DNA of 19,397 nucleotides from Stenotrophomonas_A sp035539015 (GTDB lineage: Bacteria > Pseudomonadota > Gammaproteobacteria > Xanthomonadales > Xanthomonadaceae). Below are positions 1-8,044 of the stretch, one piece after another. Under the pieces are notes generated by a model. The model was not told the DNA's origin and made no database searches. It saw only the letters and a list, made by a program, of their open reading frames with translations. How positions within the stretch are numbered: position 1 is the stretch's first letter; the number at the start of each line of letters is the position of its first letter. The position numbers and the translations under genes are program-made. The stretch is taken from positions 1 through 19,397 of the forward strand of contig DATLJF010000275.1 of assembly GCA_035539015.1 (NCBI GenBank), read 5' to 3'.

Positions 1-2191
1 GGTAGCCAAGGACAAGGACGGCAAGCAGGTGTCCTTCGCCGGTACCGAAGGCGACCGCGTGCTGACCAATGTGGCCAAGGGCGCGGTCAACGAGACCTCT
101 GTCGAGGCCGTGAACGGCTCGCAGCTGTTTGGCACCAGCAAGTCGGTAGCCGATAGCCTGGGTGGCGGTTCCAAGGTCAATCCGGATGGCACGGTCAGTG
201 CCCCGACCTATACGGTTGACGGCAAGCCGGTGAACAACGTCGGCGATGCGATCACCAACGTCGATGGTCGCGTCACCAACCTGGGCGACCAACTCAACAG
301 CGGCACCGTAGGCTTGGTCCAGCAGGACGCAACCACCAAGAACATCACGGTGGCCAAGGACAAGGATGGCAAGCAGGTGTCCTTCGCCGGTACCGAAGGC
401 GATCGCGTGCTGACCAACGTGGCCAAGGGCGCGGTAAGCGAGACCTCTGCCGAGGCCGTCAATGGCTCGCAGCTGTTCGGAACCAGCAAGTCGGTAGCCG
501 ATAGCCTGGGCGGCGGCTCCAAGGTCAACCCGGACGGCACGGTCAGCGCGCCAACCTACACAGTCGACGGCAAGCCAGTGACCAACGTCGGCGATGCAAT
601 CAGCAATATCGATGGCCGCACCACCCGCAACACGACGGGTATCACCAACAACACCACCGCCATTACTCGACTGGGCGACCAGCTCAACAGCGGCACCACG
701 GGCCTGGTGCAGCAGGATGCGACCACGCGCGTCATCACCGTGGCCAGGGACAAGGACGGCACCCGGGTGTCCTTCGCCGGCAGCCAGGGCAATCGGGTAC
801 TCGGGGGCGTGGCTCCGGGCGCGGTCAATGAGACCTCGGCCGAGGCGATCAACGGCTCGCAGTTGCACGCTACCCACAAGGCAGTGGCCGATGCGCTGGG
901 GGGCGGTGCCAAGGTGAACCCGGACGGGACCCTCGGCGCGCCAACTTACACGGTTGATGGCAAGCCGGTGAGCAGTGTCGGCGATGCGATCACCAACATC
1001 GACGGTCGCACCACCCGCAACACCACCGCGATCACCCAGCTCGGCGATCAGATCAACAATGGCAGCGTCGGCCTGGTGAAACAGGATGCCACCAGCCGTG
1101 AGATCACCGTGGCCAGTGACAAGGACGGCAAGCAGGTGTCCTTCGCCGGCATCCAGGGCGAACGCGTGCTGACAGGCGTGGCCAAGGGCGCGGTGGATGC
1201 CGCCTCGGTGCAAGCGATCAACGGGTCGCAGTTGCACGCCGCCGGCAAGTCGGTGGCTGATTCGCTGGGCGGTGGGGCCAAGGTCAATCCGGATGGCACG
1301 ATCAGTGCGCCCACCTATACCGTCGACGGCAAGCCTGTCAGCAGTGTCGGCGAGGCGATCACCAACGTGGACGGGCGCGTCACCCACAACACCCAGGCGA
1401 TTCAAAACATCGTGGGCAGTGGCGGGGTGAAGTATTTCCGTGCCAACTCCACCGCCGCCGGCGCTCAGGCCACTGGCGCCAACGCAGTTGCCGCCGGGCC
1501 CGAATCGGTCGCCAGCGGTGCCGCCACCGTGGCGGTCGGCCATGGCGCGCAGGCCACGGCCGACAACAGCGTGGCCATTGGTACGGGCGCTGTGGCCGAC
1601 CGCGCCAATAGCGTGTCGGTGGGTCGCGCCGGCCAGGAGCGCGCCATCACCCATGTCGCCGCCGGCAGTGCCGACACCGACGCGGTCAACGTCAGCCAGT
1701 TGCGCAGCAGCCAACAGGGCTCCGCGCAGTACGACCGACGCGGGCCGGGCGGTGCGCCGGACTACAGCAGCCTGAGCCTGGGTGGGCCAGGCGGCGCAGG
1801 CACGACGCGCGTGCATAACGTTAGCCAGGGCGTTGCGCCGACCGATGCGGTCAACGTGGCGCAGTTGAATGCCGGCATGGAGCAGGCGGTGAGCCAGTCA
1901 CGTTCCTACACCGATGCGCAGGTGCAGGCGCTGGGCAATGACATGTGGCAGCTGCAGCGCGAAAGCCGGGCCGGCACTGCCTCGGCGATCGCCATGGCGG
2001 GCCTGGTGCAGGCCTACGAGGCCGGCGACAGTTTGATCTCGGTGGGCGTGGGTGGCTTCCAGGGCGAATACAGCATGGCCATGGGCCTGTCCGGCGTCAC
2101 CGACGACGGCAAGTACCTGTACAAGGCCCAAGCCAGCCGCAATACCCGTAACGACTTCGGGTTCTCGGTCTCGGCAGGTTGGCGCTGGTAA
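1..2191 (+). CDS. Trimeric autotransporter adhesin (YadA/Hia type), C-terminal part; 5' end outside the window
   Basis: The reading frame is open from position 2 and ends with TAA at 2189-2191. The GTG at 29 is an internal Val, not a start. Four long stalk/neck modules come first; each has a VSFAG..G.RVL segment, a neck motif EAVNGSQL or EAINGSQL, and a TYTVDGKPV segment. A YadA-head-like stretch follows at about 1425-1650 (SVASGAATVAVG, NSVAIGTGA), then two neck motifs ending DAVNVSQL and DAVNVAQL. A short coiled coil precedes the YadA anchor (about 1865-2191), which ends GFSVSAGWRW. The terminal aromatic residue is typical of BAM-inserted beta-barrels. In this family three chains build one outer-membrane barrel with a surface stalk that binds host, abiotic or self surfaces (family knowledge). 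The N-terminal passenger and signal peptide are not in the window, so binding specificity cannot be judged. Confidence 0.95.
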   Translation, partial: VAKDKDGKQVSFAGTEGDRVLTNVAKGAVNETSVEAVNGSQLFGTSKSVADSLGGGSKVNPDGTVSAPTYTVDGKPVNNVGDAITNVDGRVTNLGDQLNSGTVGLVQQDATTKNITVAKDKDGKQVSFAGTEGDRVLTNVAKGAVSETSAEAVNGSQLFGTSKSVADSLGGGSKVNPDGTVSAPTYTVDGKPVTNVGDAISNIDGRTTRNTTGITNNTTAITRLGDQLNSGTTGLVQQDATTRVITVARDKDGTRVSFAGSQGNRVLGGVAPGAVNETSAEAINGSQLHATHKAVADALGGGAKVNPDGTLGAPTYTVDGKPVSSVGDAITNIDGRTTRNTTAITQLGDQINNGSVGLVKQDATSREITVASDKDGKQVSFAGIQGERVLTGVAKGAVDAASVQAINGSQLHAAGKSVADSLGGGAKVNPDGTISAPTYTVDGKPVSSVGEAITNVDGRVTHNTQAIQNIVGSGGVKYFRANSTAAGAQATGANAVAAGPESVASGAATVAVGHGAQATADNSVAIGTGAVADRANSVSVGRAGQERAITHVAAGSADTDAVNVSQLRSSQQGSAQYDRRGPGGAPDYSSLSLGGPGGAGTTRVHNVSQGVAPTDAVNVAQLNAGMEQAVSQSRSYTDAQVQALGNDMWQLQRESRAGTASAIAMAGLVQAYEAGDSLISVGVGGFQGEYSMAMGLSGVTDDGKYLYKAQASRNTRNDFGFSVSAGWRW
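2..1430 (+). repeat. Four tandem adhesin stalk repeats of about 116-130 codons
   Basis: Repeat units begin at 2, 350, 740 and 1109, each at the V-A-[KRS]-D-K-D-G motif. Unit lengths are therefore 348, 390 and 369 nt; the fourth is incomplete and runs into the head-like module. Units 1 and 2 are very similar at the nucleotide level, with many of the differences synonymous. Units 3 and 4 are more diverged. The length differences of +42 and +21 nt lie in one place, between the DGR and LGDQ motifs. More copies may lie upstream of the window. Confidence 0.9.
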
Positions 2192-2224
2192 GACGCGCGG
2201 CGGTCTGGCGGATCACCGTCAACG

Positions 2225-2256
2225 AAAAACCCCGGGCGCAGGCCCGGGGTTTTTTT
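2225..2256. terminator. Strong bidirectional rho-independent terminator
   Basis: The stem AAAAACCCCGGGC (2225-2237) pairs perfectly with 2242-2254 around a GCAG loop. T residues follow on the plus strand to 2256, and the A-run at 2225-2229 gives a U-tract on the minus strand. It lies between the stop of the adhesin (2191, +) and the stop of the cytochrome lipoprotein gene (2266, -), so it can end both convergent transcripts. Confidence 0.92.
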
Positions 2257-2265
2257 CTTCCTGCG

Positions 2266-2736
2266 TCAGTGCACGCCTTGCAGATCGCGCAACTGGGTAC
2301 CGCGCGAACCGAAGTAGGCGGCAAGGTCGGCGATGTCCTGGTCGCTCAGGTTGGCGGCCTGTGGCGACATCAGCGGGTGCTGGCGGTCGCCGTCACGATA
2401 GGCTTGCAGTGCGTGGGCGAGGTAGTCGCCATATTGGCCGCCGAGCTTGGGGTAGGTGGCATCGATCGGCGTGTTGCCGTCCGGGCCATGGCAGTCCACG
2501 CAGCTCTGGCCGGTGGCCTTGCCCTTGGCATGGGCAAGCTTGTCACCCGCTTCAACGTGCCCGGAAGGCAGGCCGGCGGACGAGCCGGAACCGTGCTCGC
2601 CGCTGGCGTGGCCAGGATCGGCGGCGGAGGTGTCCTTGGACTCCACCTGGGACTGGGTGCACGCCCCCAAGGCCAGGGCAGCAAACAGGACGATGGCGAA
2701 ACGCTGGGCGTTCTGGGCGTTCTGGGCTTTCGGCAT
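2266..2736 (-). CDS. Monoheme c-type cytochrome, lipoprotein (class I, c4/c553-like)
   Basis: The 156-residue product starts MPKAQ and has a hydrophobic segment (about 13-25) ending in the lipobox LGAC, with Cys26 as the lipidation site. A Ser/Gly/His-containing linker follows. The heme motif CVDCH is at 79-83 and a likely axial Met at 123 lies in HPLM. Conserved KLGGQ and LSDQDIADLAAY segments resemble cytochrome c4 domains. It is an electron carrier predicted to be anchored to a membrane on the periplasmic side. The ATG at 2736 was chosen because it gives an intact lipoprotein signal; upstream extension in this frame overlaps the other cytochrome gene and yields nonsense. The gene begins 8 bp after the stop of the cytochrome gene at 2745. 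Redox partners are not identifiable from the window. Confidence 0.85.
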   Translation of the reverse strand: MPKAQNAQNAQRFAIVLFAALALGACTQSQVESKDTSAADPGHASGEHGSGSSAGLPSGHVEAGDKLAHAKGKATGQSCVDCHGPDGNTPIDATYPKLGGQYGDYLAHALQAYRDGDRQHPLMSPQAANLSDQDIADLAAYFGSRGTQLRDLQGVH

Positions 2737-2744
2737 GGTTGCGC

Positions 2745-3158
2745 TTACTTGAGGGTGGAAAGGAAGGCGGCGATATCGGCGATGTCCTGGTCCGAGAAGC
2801 TCTGGGCCTGGGCCTGCATCGTCGGATGCTTGCGCTTGCCTTGCCGGTATTCCACCAGGGCCTGGGTCAGGTACTGCGACGATTGCCCGCCGATCTTCGG
2901 AACACGGAAGCTCGGGTAGGCGTTCTTGTACCCGGGGATGCCGTGGCAACCCTGGCAGGTGTACGTGAGGACCTTGCCCTTGTCCGGGCTGCCGGTGGGC
3001 AGAGCGGGGGCGGGGGCCGGCGCCGGGGTGGCGGCGGCAGGGGTTGCCGGCGTTGCGGCAGGAGAAACAGGTGTAGCGGACTGCGGATTGGCTCGGGCGC
3101 CCCAGAATGGCAATAGAACGACCAGAGCGAGACAAGCGGCGAGCGGCTGCGGGCGCAT
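2745..3158 (-). CDS. Monoheme c-type cytochrome, periplasmic (class I, c4/c553-like)
   Basis: The 137-residue product starts MRPQPLAA, with a Sec signal peptide (hydrophobic about 6-20) and likely cleavage after ARA at 23. An Ala/Pro/Thr-rich linker (about 28-54) follows, then the heme motif CQGCH at 68-72 and axial Met114 in HPTM. The heme domain (KIGGQ, YRQGKRKHP, FSDQDIADIAAFL) is clearly paralogous to the downstream lipoprotein. The two probably form an operon and may pass electrons to the same partner (inference). A longer in-frame start at 3281 would bury the signal peptide behind 41 residues rich in Arg and Ser, so 3158 is preferred, although no strong ribosome binding site is visible. 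Confidence 0.85.
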   Translation of the reverse strand: MRPQPLAACLALVVLLPFWGARANPQSATPVSPAATPATPAAATPAPAPAPALPTGSPDKGKVLTYTCQGCHGIPGYKNAYPSFRVPKIGGQSSQYLTQALVEYRQGKRKHPTMQAQAQSFSDQDIADIAAFLSTLK

Positions 3159-3271
3159 TGGTTTCGTTGTCCGGAAGGCTGATTTGGAGTCGTTCCGGAG
3201 TGGGGGTGGCACGGAACGCTCCGAGTATGCCTGTGAATGGCGCCGGCGGGAACGGGGGTGAATAGGCGCGG

Positions 3272-3286
3272 AGGTCACCATGACCT
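3272..3286. promoter_or_regulatory. Perfect inverted repeat, possible operator, in the divergent cytochrome/RND intergenic region
   Basis: AGGTCA (3272-3277), three bases, then TGACCT (3281-3286) form a perfect 6-3-6 dyad. It lies 80 bp upstream of the RND adaptor start and 114 bp upstream of the divergent cytochrome start. RND operons are commonly controlled by regulators binding such dyads between divergent genes. No regulator gene is adjacent and no convincing -35/-10 pair could be assigned, so the operator role is a guess. Confidence 0.35.
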
Positions 3287-3365
3287 TTGGGCCATTGGCG
3301 TTCTGGTCATCTGGTGATTTACTTGCCTACAACACCTGTTCACCGCATCCACCAGGGACACGACG

Positions 3366-4517
3366 ATGTCGCGAATCTCCTTTTCGCTCGGCCGCACCGG
3401 AGTTTGTGCCGCCGCGCTGCTGCTCTCCACCTCCATGCTGATGACCGGCTGCAAGTCCGGCGACGCCAACGAACAGGCCGCCAAGGAAGGCGACAAAAAG
3501 GAGGACAAGGCCGCCGACGCGGTCCCGGTCGAGGTGGCCAAGGCGGCCCGCCGTGCGGTTGCCGCCAGCTATACCGGCACTGCCGCGCTGGAGCCGCGCG
3601 CCGAGTCGCAGGTGGTCGCCAAGACCTCCGGGGTGGCGCTGCAGGTGCTGGTGGAGGAGGGGCAGAAGGTGCGTGCAGGGCAGCCATTGGTGCGCCTGGA
3701 TCCGGACCGCGCGCGCCTGGCGATGGCGCAGAGCGAGTCGGCGATGCGCAAGCTGGAGAACAACTACCAGCGCGCCAACCGCCTGGTGGGCCAACAGCTG
3801 GTCAGCGCCGCCGAGGTCGACCAGCTCAAGTTCGATGTCGAAAATGCGCGCGCCCAGTACCGCATGGCGGCGCTGGAGATGAGCTACACCACGGTGGTGG
3901 CGCCGATCAGCGGCGTGATCGCCTCGCGTTCGATCAAGGACGGCAACTTCGTCCAGATCAACACGCCGATCTTTCGCATCGTCGACGATTCGCGCCTGGA
4001 AGCCACGCTCAACGTGCCCGAGCGCGAACTGGCCACGCTCAAGGCCGGCCAGCCGGTCAGCCTGATGGCCGATGCGCTGCCGGGCAAGCGCTTCACTGGC
4101 GTGGTCGATCGCGTGGCTCCGGTTGTGGACTCCGGTAGCGGTACGTTCCGCGTCATCTGTGCCTTCGCCGATGCCGAGGCAGAAGCGCTGCAGCCGGGCA
4201 TGTTCGGCCGTATCCGTATCGATTACGACCAGCGCACCGACGCGCTGGTGGTGCCGCGCCTGGCATTGCTCGAGGACGGTGATCCGGCGGTGTTCGTCGT
4301 GCGCGAAGGCAAGGTCACGCGCGTGCCGGTCAAGCTCGGCTATGCCGAAGGCCAGTGGGTCGAGATCCGTGATGGCCTGAAGGAAGGCGACCGGGTCGTT
4401 ACCGCCGGCAAGGTGGCGCTGCGCGATGGCACCGCGGTGCAGGTCATCGGCGAGCCGCAGGCCAAGGTCGAGGCGGCGCAGGCGATCGCCAAGGGAGACG
4501 AGGGCAAGCGCTCATGA
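3366..4517 (+). CDS. RND efflux periplasmic adaptor (membrane fusion protein), lipoprotein
   Basis: The 383-residue product has a lipoprotein signal with lipobox MTGC (Cys29), then a Lys/Glu/Asp-rich linker. First lipoyl half (about 75-120): ESQVVAKTSG and VEEGQKVRAGQPLVRLD. An alpha-hairpin follows at about 121-170, then the second lipoyl half (VVAPISGVIASR, DGNFVQINTPIFRIVD), a beta-barrel and a membrane-proximal domain (VVPRLALLEDGD, LKEGDRVVTAGK). In this family the adaptor joins an inner-membrane RND pump to an outer-membrane channel. The ATG at 3366 is preceded by AGGGA at 3353-3357. Its stop overlaps the first permease start as ATGA at 4514-4517, indicating translational coupling. Confidence 0.93.
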   Translation: MSRISFSLGRTGVCAAALLLSTSMLMTGCKSGDANEQAAKEGDKKEDKAADAVPVEVAKAARRAVAASYTGTAALEPRAESQVVAKTSGVALQVLVEEGQKVRAGQPLVRLDPDRARLAMAQSESAMRKLENNYQRANRLVGQQLVSAAEVDQLKFDVENARAQYRMAALEMSYTTVVAPISGVIASRSIKDGNFVQINTPIFRIVDDSRLEATLNVPERELATLKAGQPVSLMADALPGKRFTGVVDRVAPVVDSGSGTFRVICAFADAEAEALQPGMFGRIRIDYDQRTDALVVPRLALLEDGDPAVFVVREGKVTRVPVKLGYAEGQWVEIRDGLKEGDRVVTAGKVALRDGTAVQVIGEPQAKVEAAQAIAKGDEGKRS

Positions 4518-7500
4518 GCGCCGGCCCCGAACACCCCGCTGCGCACGGCCACCAACCGGCCCCCACCGCATCGATGGGCGGCGGCCTGGTGGAGTTCGCC
4601 ACCCGCCGCCGCGTCACCATCGCCATGATCACCGTGACCATGCTGCTGTTCGGCGCGATCGCGCTCAACGGCTTGAAGGTCAACCTGCTGCCGGACCTGA
4701 GCTATCCGACGTTGACGGTGCGTACCGAGTACACCGGCGCAGCACCTTCGGAGATCGAGACGCTGGTCAGCGAGCCGGTCGAAGAAGCAGTCGGCGTGGT
4801 CAAGAACCTGCGCAAGCTCAAGTCGGTGTCCCGTACCGGCCAGAGCGATGTGGTGCTGGAATTCGCCTGGGGCACCGACATGGACCAGGCCACGCTGGAA
4901 GTGCGCGACAAGATGGAGGCGCTGAACCTGCCGCTGGAGGCCAAGGCCCCGGTGCTGTTGCGCTTCAATCCTTCGACCGAGCCGATCATGCGCCTGGTGC
5001 TGTCGCCCAAGGCCGATGCGCGCGACGACGCCGAGGCGATCCGCCAGCTGACGATGCTGCGCCGCTACGCCGACGAAGACCTGAAGAAGAAGCTCGAACC
5101 GGTGGCCGGCGTGGCCGCGGTCAAGGTGGGCGGCGGCCTGGAGGACGAGATCCAGGTCGACATCGACCAGCAGAAGCTGGCGCAGTTGAACCTGCCGATC
5201 GACAACGTCATCAACCGCCTCAAGGAAGAGAACATCAATATCTCCGGCGGCCGGCTGGAGGAAGGCTCGCAGCGCTACCTGGTGCGCACGGTCAACCAGT
5301 TCGCCAACCTGGAAGAGATCCGCAACCTGTTGGTCACCACCACCAGCAGCAGTGGTGGTGGTGCCGATGCGGCCATGGCGCAGATGTTCGCCATTGCGGC
5401 GGCCAGCGGTTCGCAGGCGACGATGGCGGCGGCGGCCGAGGTGCAGAACGCCTCGGCGGGCAGCAGCAGTTCGATCGCCGGCGGCCTGCCGGTGCGCCTG
5501 AAGGACGTGGCCGAGGTGCGCCAGGGCTACAAGGAGCGCGAGGCGATCATTCGCCTGGGCGGCAAGGAAGCCGTGGAGCTGGCGATCTACAAGGAAGGCG
5601 ACGCCAATACCGTCTCGACCGCGAACTCGCTGCGCGCGCGCCTGGCGCAGATCAAGTCGACCGTGCCGGGTGATGTGGAAATCACCACGATCGAAGACCA
5701 GTCGCACTTCATCGAAGCGGCGATCAGTTCGGTCAAGCATGACGGCGTGATCGGCGGCCTGCTCGCGATCCTGATCATCTTCCTGTTCCTGCGCGATGGC
5801 TGGAGCACGTTCGTCATCAGCCTGTCGTTGCCGGTGTCGATCATCACCACGTTCTTCTTCATGGGCCAGCTCGGCCTGAGCTTGAACGTGATGTCGCTTG
5901 GCGGCCTGGCGTTGGCCACTGGCCTGGTGGTGGACGATTCAATCGTGGTGCTGGAGAGCATCGCCAAGGCGCGCGAACGCGGCCTCAGCGTCCTGGAAGC
6001 GGCCATCGTTGGCACCCGCGAGGTGAGCATGGCGGTGATGGCATCGACCCTCACCACGATCGCGGTATTCCTGCCGCTGGTGTTCGTCGAAGGTATCGCC
6101 GGGCAGCTGTTCCGCGACCAGGCGCTGACTGTGGCGATCGCCATTGCGATCTCGCTGGTGGTGTCGATGACCTTGATCCCGATGCTGAGCTCGCTCAAGG
6201 GCCGCCCGCCGCTGGCATTCCCCGACGAGCCGGCGCACCCGCGCTGGCAGCCGACCCGGCGCTGGCTCAAGCCGGTGGCCTGGGTGCGCAACGGCCTGGG
6301 CGCGGCCTTCCGCCATGGTTTCTTTGGCGTGGCGTGGCTGGTGGTGCGGCTGTGGCGCGGGCTGTGCCGCGTGGTCGGGCCGGTGATGCGCCGACTGAGC
6401 GACTGGTCGATGCGCCCCTACGAATACGCCGAGCGCGGCTACCTGCGGCTATTGCCGGGTGCGCTGGCGCGTCCGTGGCGGGTGCTGGGCATGGCCACGG
6501 CGATCTTCGTGGTGACCCTGTTCGCGGTGCCGATGCTGGGTGCGGACCTGATCCCGCAGCTGGCCCAGGACCGCTTCGAAATGACGGTCAAGCTGCCAGC
6601 TGGCACGCCGCTGGCCCAGACCGATGGCCTGGTCCGCGAACTGCAGCTCAAGCACGGCAAGGACGAGGGTTTGTCCGCGCTCTACGGCGTGTCCGGCAGT
6701 GGCACCCGCCTGGATGCCAGCCCGACCGAAAGCGGCGAGAACATCGGCAAGCTGACCGTGGTCATGGCCAACGGCGGCAGCCAGAAGCTGGAAGCAAGCG
6801 AGACCGAGAAGCTGCGTGCCAGTATGGCCGGGCATCCCGGTGTGCAGGTCGATTTCGCGCGGCCGGCGCTGTTCTCCTTCTCCACGCCGCTGGAAGTGGA
6901 GCTGCGTGGCCAGGACCTGGCCGAGCTGGAGCATGCCGGGCAGAAGCTGGCCAAGATGCTGCGCGCCAATCCGCACTACGCCGACGTCAAGTCGACCGTG
7001 GAAGAGGGCTTCCCCGAAATCCAGATCCGCTTCGACCAGGAACGCGCCGGTGCGCTGGGCCTGACCACGCGGCAGATCGCCGACGTGGTGGTGAAGAAGG
7101 TGCGCGGCGATGTCGCCACCCGCTACAGCTTTCGCGATCGCAAGATCGACGTGCTGGTGCGGGCGCAGCAGAGCGACCGCGCCAGCGTCGAGGATATCCG
7201 CCGGTTGATCGTCAACCCCGGCAGCAGCCGGCCGGTGACGCTGGCCTCGGTGGCCGAGGTCGTGGCCACCACCGGCCCCAGCGAGATCCACCGCGCCGAC
7301 CAGACCCGCGTGGCGATCGTCTCGGCCAACCTGCGCGACATCGACCTGGGCGGTGCCGTGCGCGAAGTCGAGCAGATGGTCAAGGCCGATCCGCTGGCCG
7401 CCGGCGTGGGCATGCACATCGGCGGGCAGGGCGAGGAGCTGGCCGAGTCGGTGCGGGCGTTGCTGTTCGCCTTCGGCCTGGCGATCTTCCTGGTCTACCT

Positions 7501-8044
7501 GGTGATGGCCTCGCAGTTCGAATCGCTGCTGCATCCGTTCGTGATCCTGTTCACCATCCCCCTGGCATTGGTGGGCGCGGTGCTGGCCTTGCTGCTCACC
7601 GGAAAACCCATTTCGGTGGTGGTGTTCATCGGCTTGATCCTGCTGGTCGGACTGGTGACCAAGAACGCGATCATCCTGATCGACAAGGTCAACCAGTTGC
7701 GCGAGGAAGGCGTGCCCAAGCACACCGCGTTGATCGAGGGCGCGCGCTCGCGCCTGCGTCCTATCGTGATGACCACGCTGTGCACGCTGTTCGGCTTCGC
7801 ACCGTTGGCGCTGGCCTTCTGCGAAGGTGCCGAGGTGCGCGCGCCAATGGCGATCACGGTGATCGGTGGCCTGCTGGTGTCGACCTTGCTCACCCTGTTG
7901 GTCATCCCGGTGGTCTATGACCTGATGGATCGCCGCGCCGACGCTTACTACCTCGAACGCGGCCGCCGCATGCGCGCGCGCCACGGCCGGGTCGAGGCGG
8001 GCGAGGGCAGCACCGGCGCTGGCGGCGCACTGGAGTCGGCATGA
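4514..8044 (+). CDS. RND efflux permease 1, proton-relay type DD/K (AcrB/MdtB/C-like, HAE1 family)
   Basis: The 1176-residue product has the RND duplicated plan: TM1 at about 37-56, a first periplasmic porter region, TM2-6, TM7 at about 655-675, a second porter region and TM8-12. TM4 carries GLVVDD with D474/D475. TM10 carries LVTKN with K1050, matching the AcrB Asp407/Asp408/Lys940 proton relay. It is about 130-150 residues longer than typical HAE1 pumps. The excess lies mainly in a Ser/Gly/Ala-rich insertion at about 275-322 and a long TM6-TM7 linker at about 559-652 containing an extra hydrophobic stretch. The substrate cannot be read from sequence. It overlaps the adaptor and permease 2 by ATGA at both ends, suggesting a stoichiometric complex; Stenotrophomonas SmeIJK and E. 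coli MdtABC have a comparable adaptor-plus-two-pumps layout, but orthology was not tested. Confidence 0.93.
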   Translation: MSAGPEHPAAHGHQPAPTASMGGGLVEFATRRRVTIAMITVTMLLFGAIALNGLKVNLLPDLSYPTLTVRTEYTGAAPSEIETLVSEPVEEAVGVVKNLRKLKSVSRTGQSDVVLEFAWGTDMDQATLEVRDKMEALNLPLEAKAPVLLRFNPSTEPIMRLVLSPKADARDDAEAIRQLTMLRRYADEDLKKKLEPVAGVAAVKVGGGLEDEIQVDIDQQKLAQLNLPIDNVINRLKEENINISGGRLEEGSQRYLVRTVNQFANLEEIRNLLVTTTSSSGGGADAAMAQMFAIAAASGSQATMAAAAEVQNASAGSSSSIAGGLPVRLKDVAEVRQGYKEREAIIRLGGKEAVELAIYKEGDANTVSTANSLRARLAQIKSTVPGDVEITTIEDQSHFIEAAISSVKHDGVIGGLLAILIIFLFLRDGWSTFVISLSLPVSIITTFFFMGQLGLSLNVMSLGGLALATGLVVDDSIVVLESIAKARERGLSVLEAAIVGTREVSMAVMASTLTTIAVFLPLVFVEGIAGQLFRDQALTVAIAIAISLVVSMTLIPMLSSLKGRPPLAFPDEPAHPRWQPTRRWLKPVAWVRNGLGAAFRHGFFGVAWLVVRLWRGLCRVVGPVMRRLSDWSMRPYEYAERGYLRLLPGALARPWRVLGMATAIFVVTLFAVPMLGADLIPQLAQDRFEMTVKLPAGTPLAQTDGLVRELQLKHGKDEGLSALYGVSGSGTRLDASPTESGENIGKLTVVMANGGSQKLEASETEKLRASMAGHPGVQVDFARPALFSFSTPLEVELRGQDLAELEHAGQKLAKMLRANPHYADVKSTVEEGFPEIQIRFDQERAGALGLTTRQIADVVVKKVRGDVATRYSFRDRKIDVLVRAQQSDRASVEDIRRLIVNPGSSRPVTLASVAEVVATTGPSEIHRADQTRVAIVSANLRDIDLGGAVREVEQMVKADPLAAGVGMHIGGQGEELAESVRALLFAFGLAIFLVYLVMASQFESLLHPFVILFTIPLALVGAVLALLLTGKPISVVVFIGLILLVGLVTKNAIILIDKVNQLREEGVPKHTALIEGARSRLRPIVMTTLCTLFGFAPLALAFCEGAEVRAPMAITVIGGLLVSTLLTLLVIPVVYDLMDRRADAYYLERGRRMRARHGRVEAGEGSTGAGGALESA

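Noticed and set aside
2701..2736. 9-bp tandem repeat (GGGCGTTCT type) at the start of the cytochrome lipoprotein gene, as a phase-variation tract
   Set aside because: Only two to three copies, and 9 bp is in frame, so slippage would only change the number of NAQ units in the signal peptide.
2737..3135. N-terminal extension of the lipoprotein cytochrome frame up to 3135
   Set aside because: The extension overlaps the other cytochrome gene in a different frame and is Arg/Pro-rich nonsense. Starting at 2736 gives an intact lipoprotein signal peptide.
4340..5740. Minus-strand frame of 466 codons antisense to the adaptor and permease 1
   Set aside because: It is His/Arg/Gln-rich with no domain. 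It is a typical GC-rich shadow of a well-supported gene. The same applies to the long antisense frames at 6449-7984 and 9901-11259.
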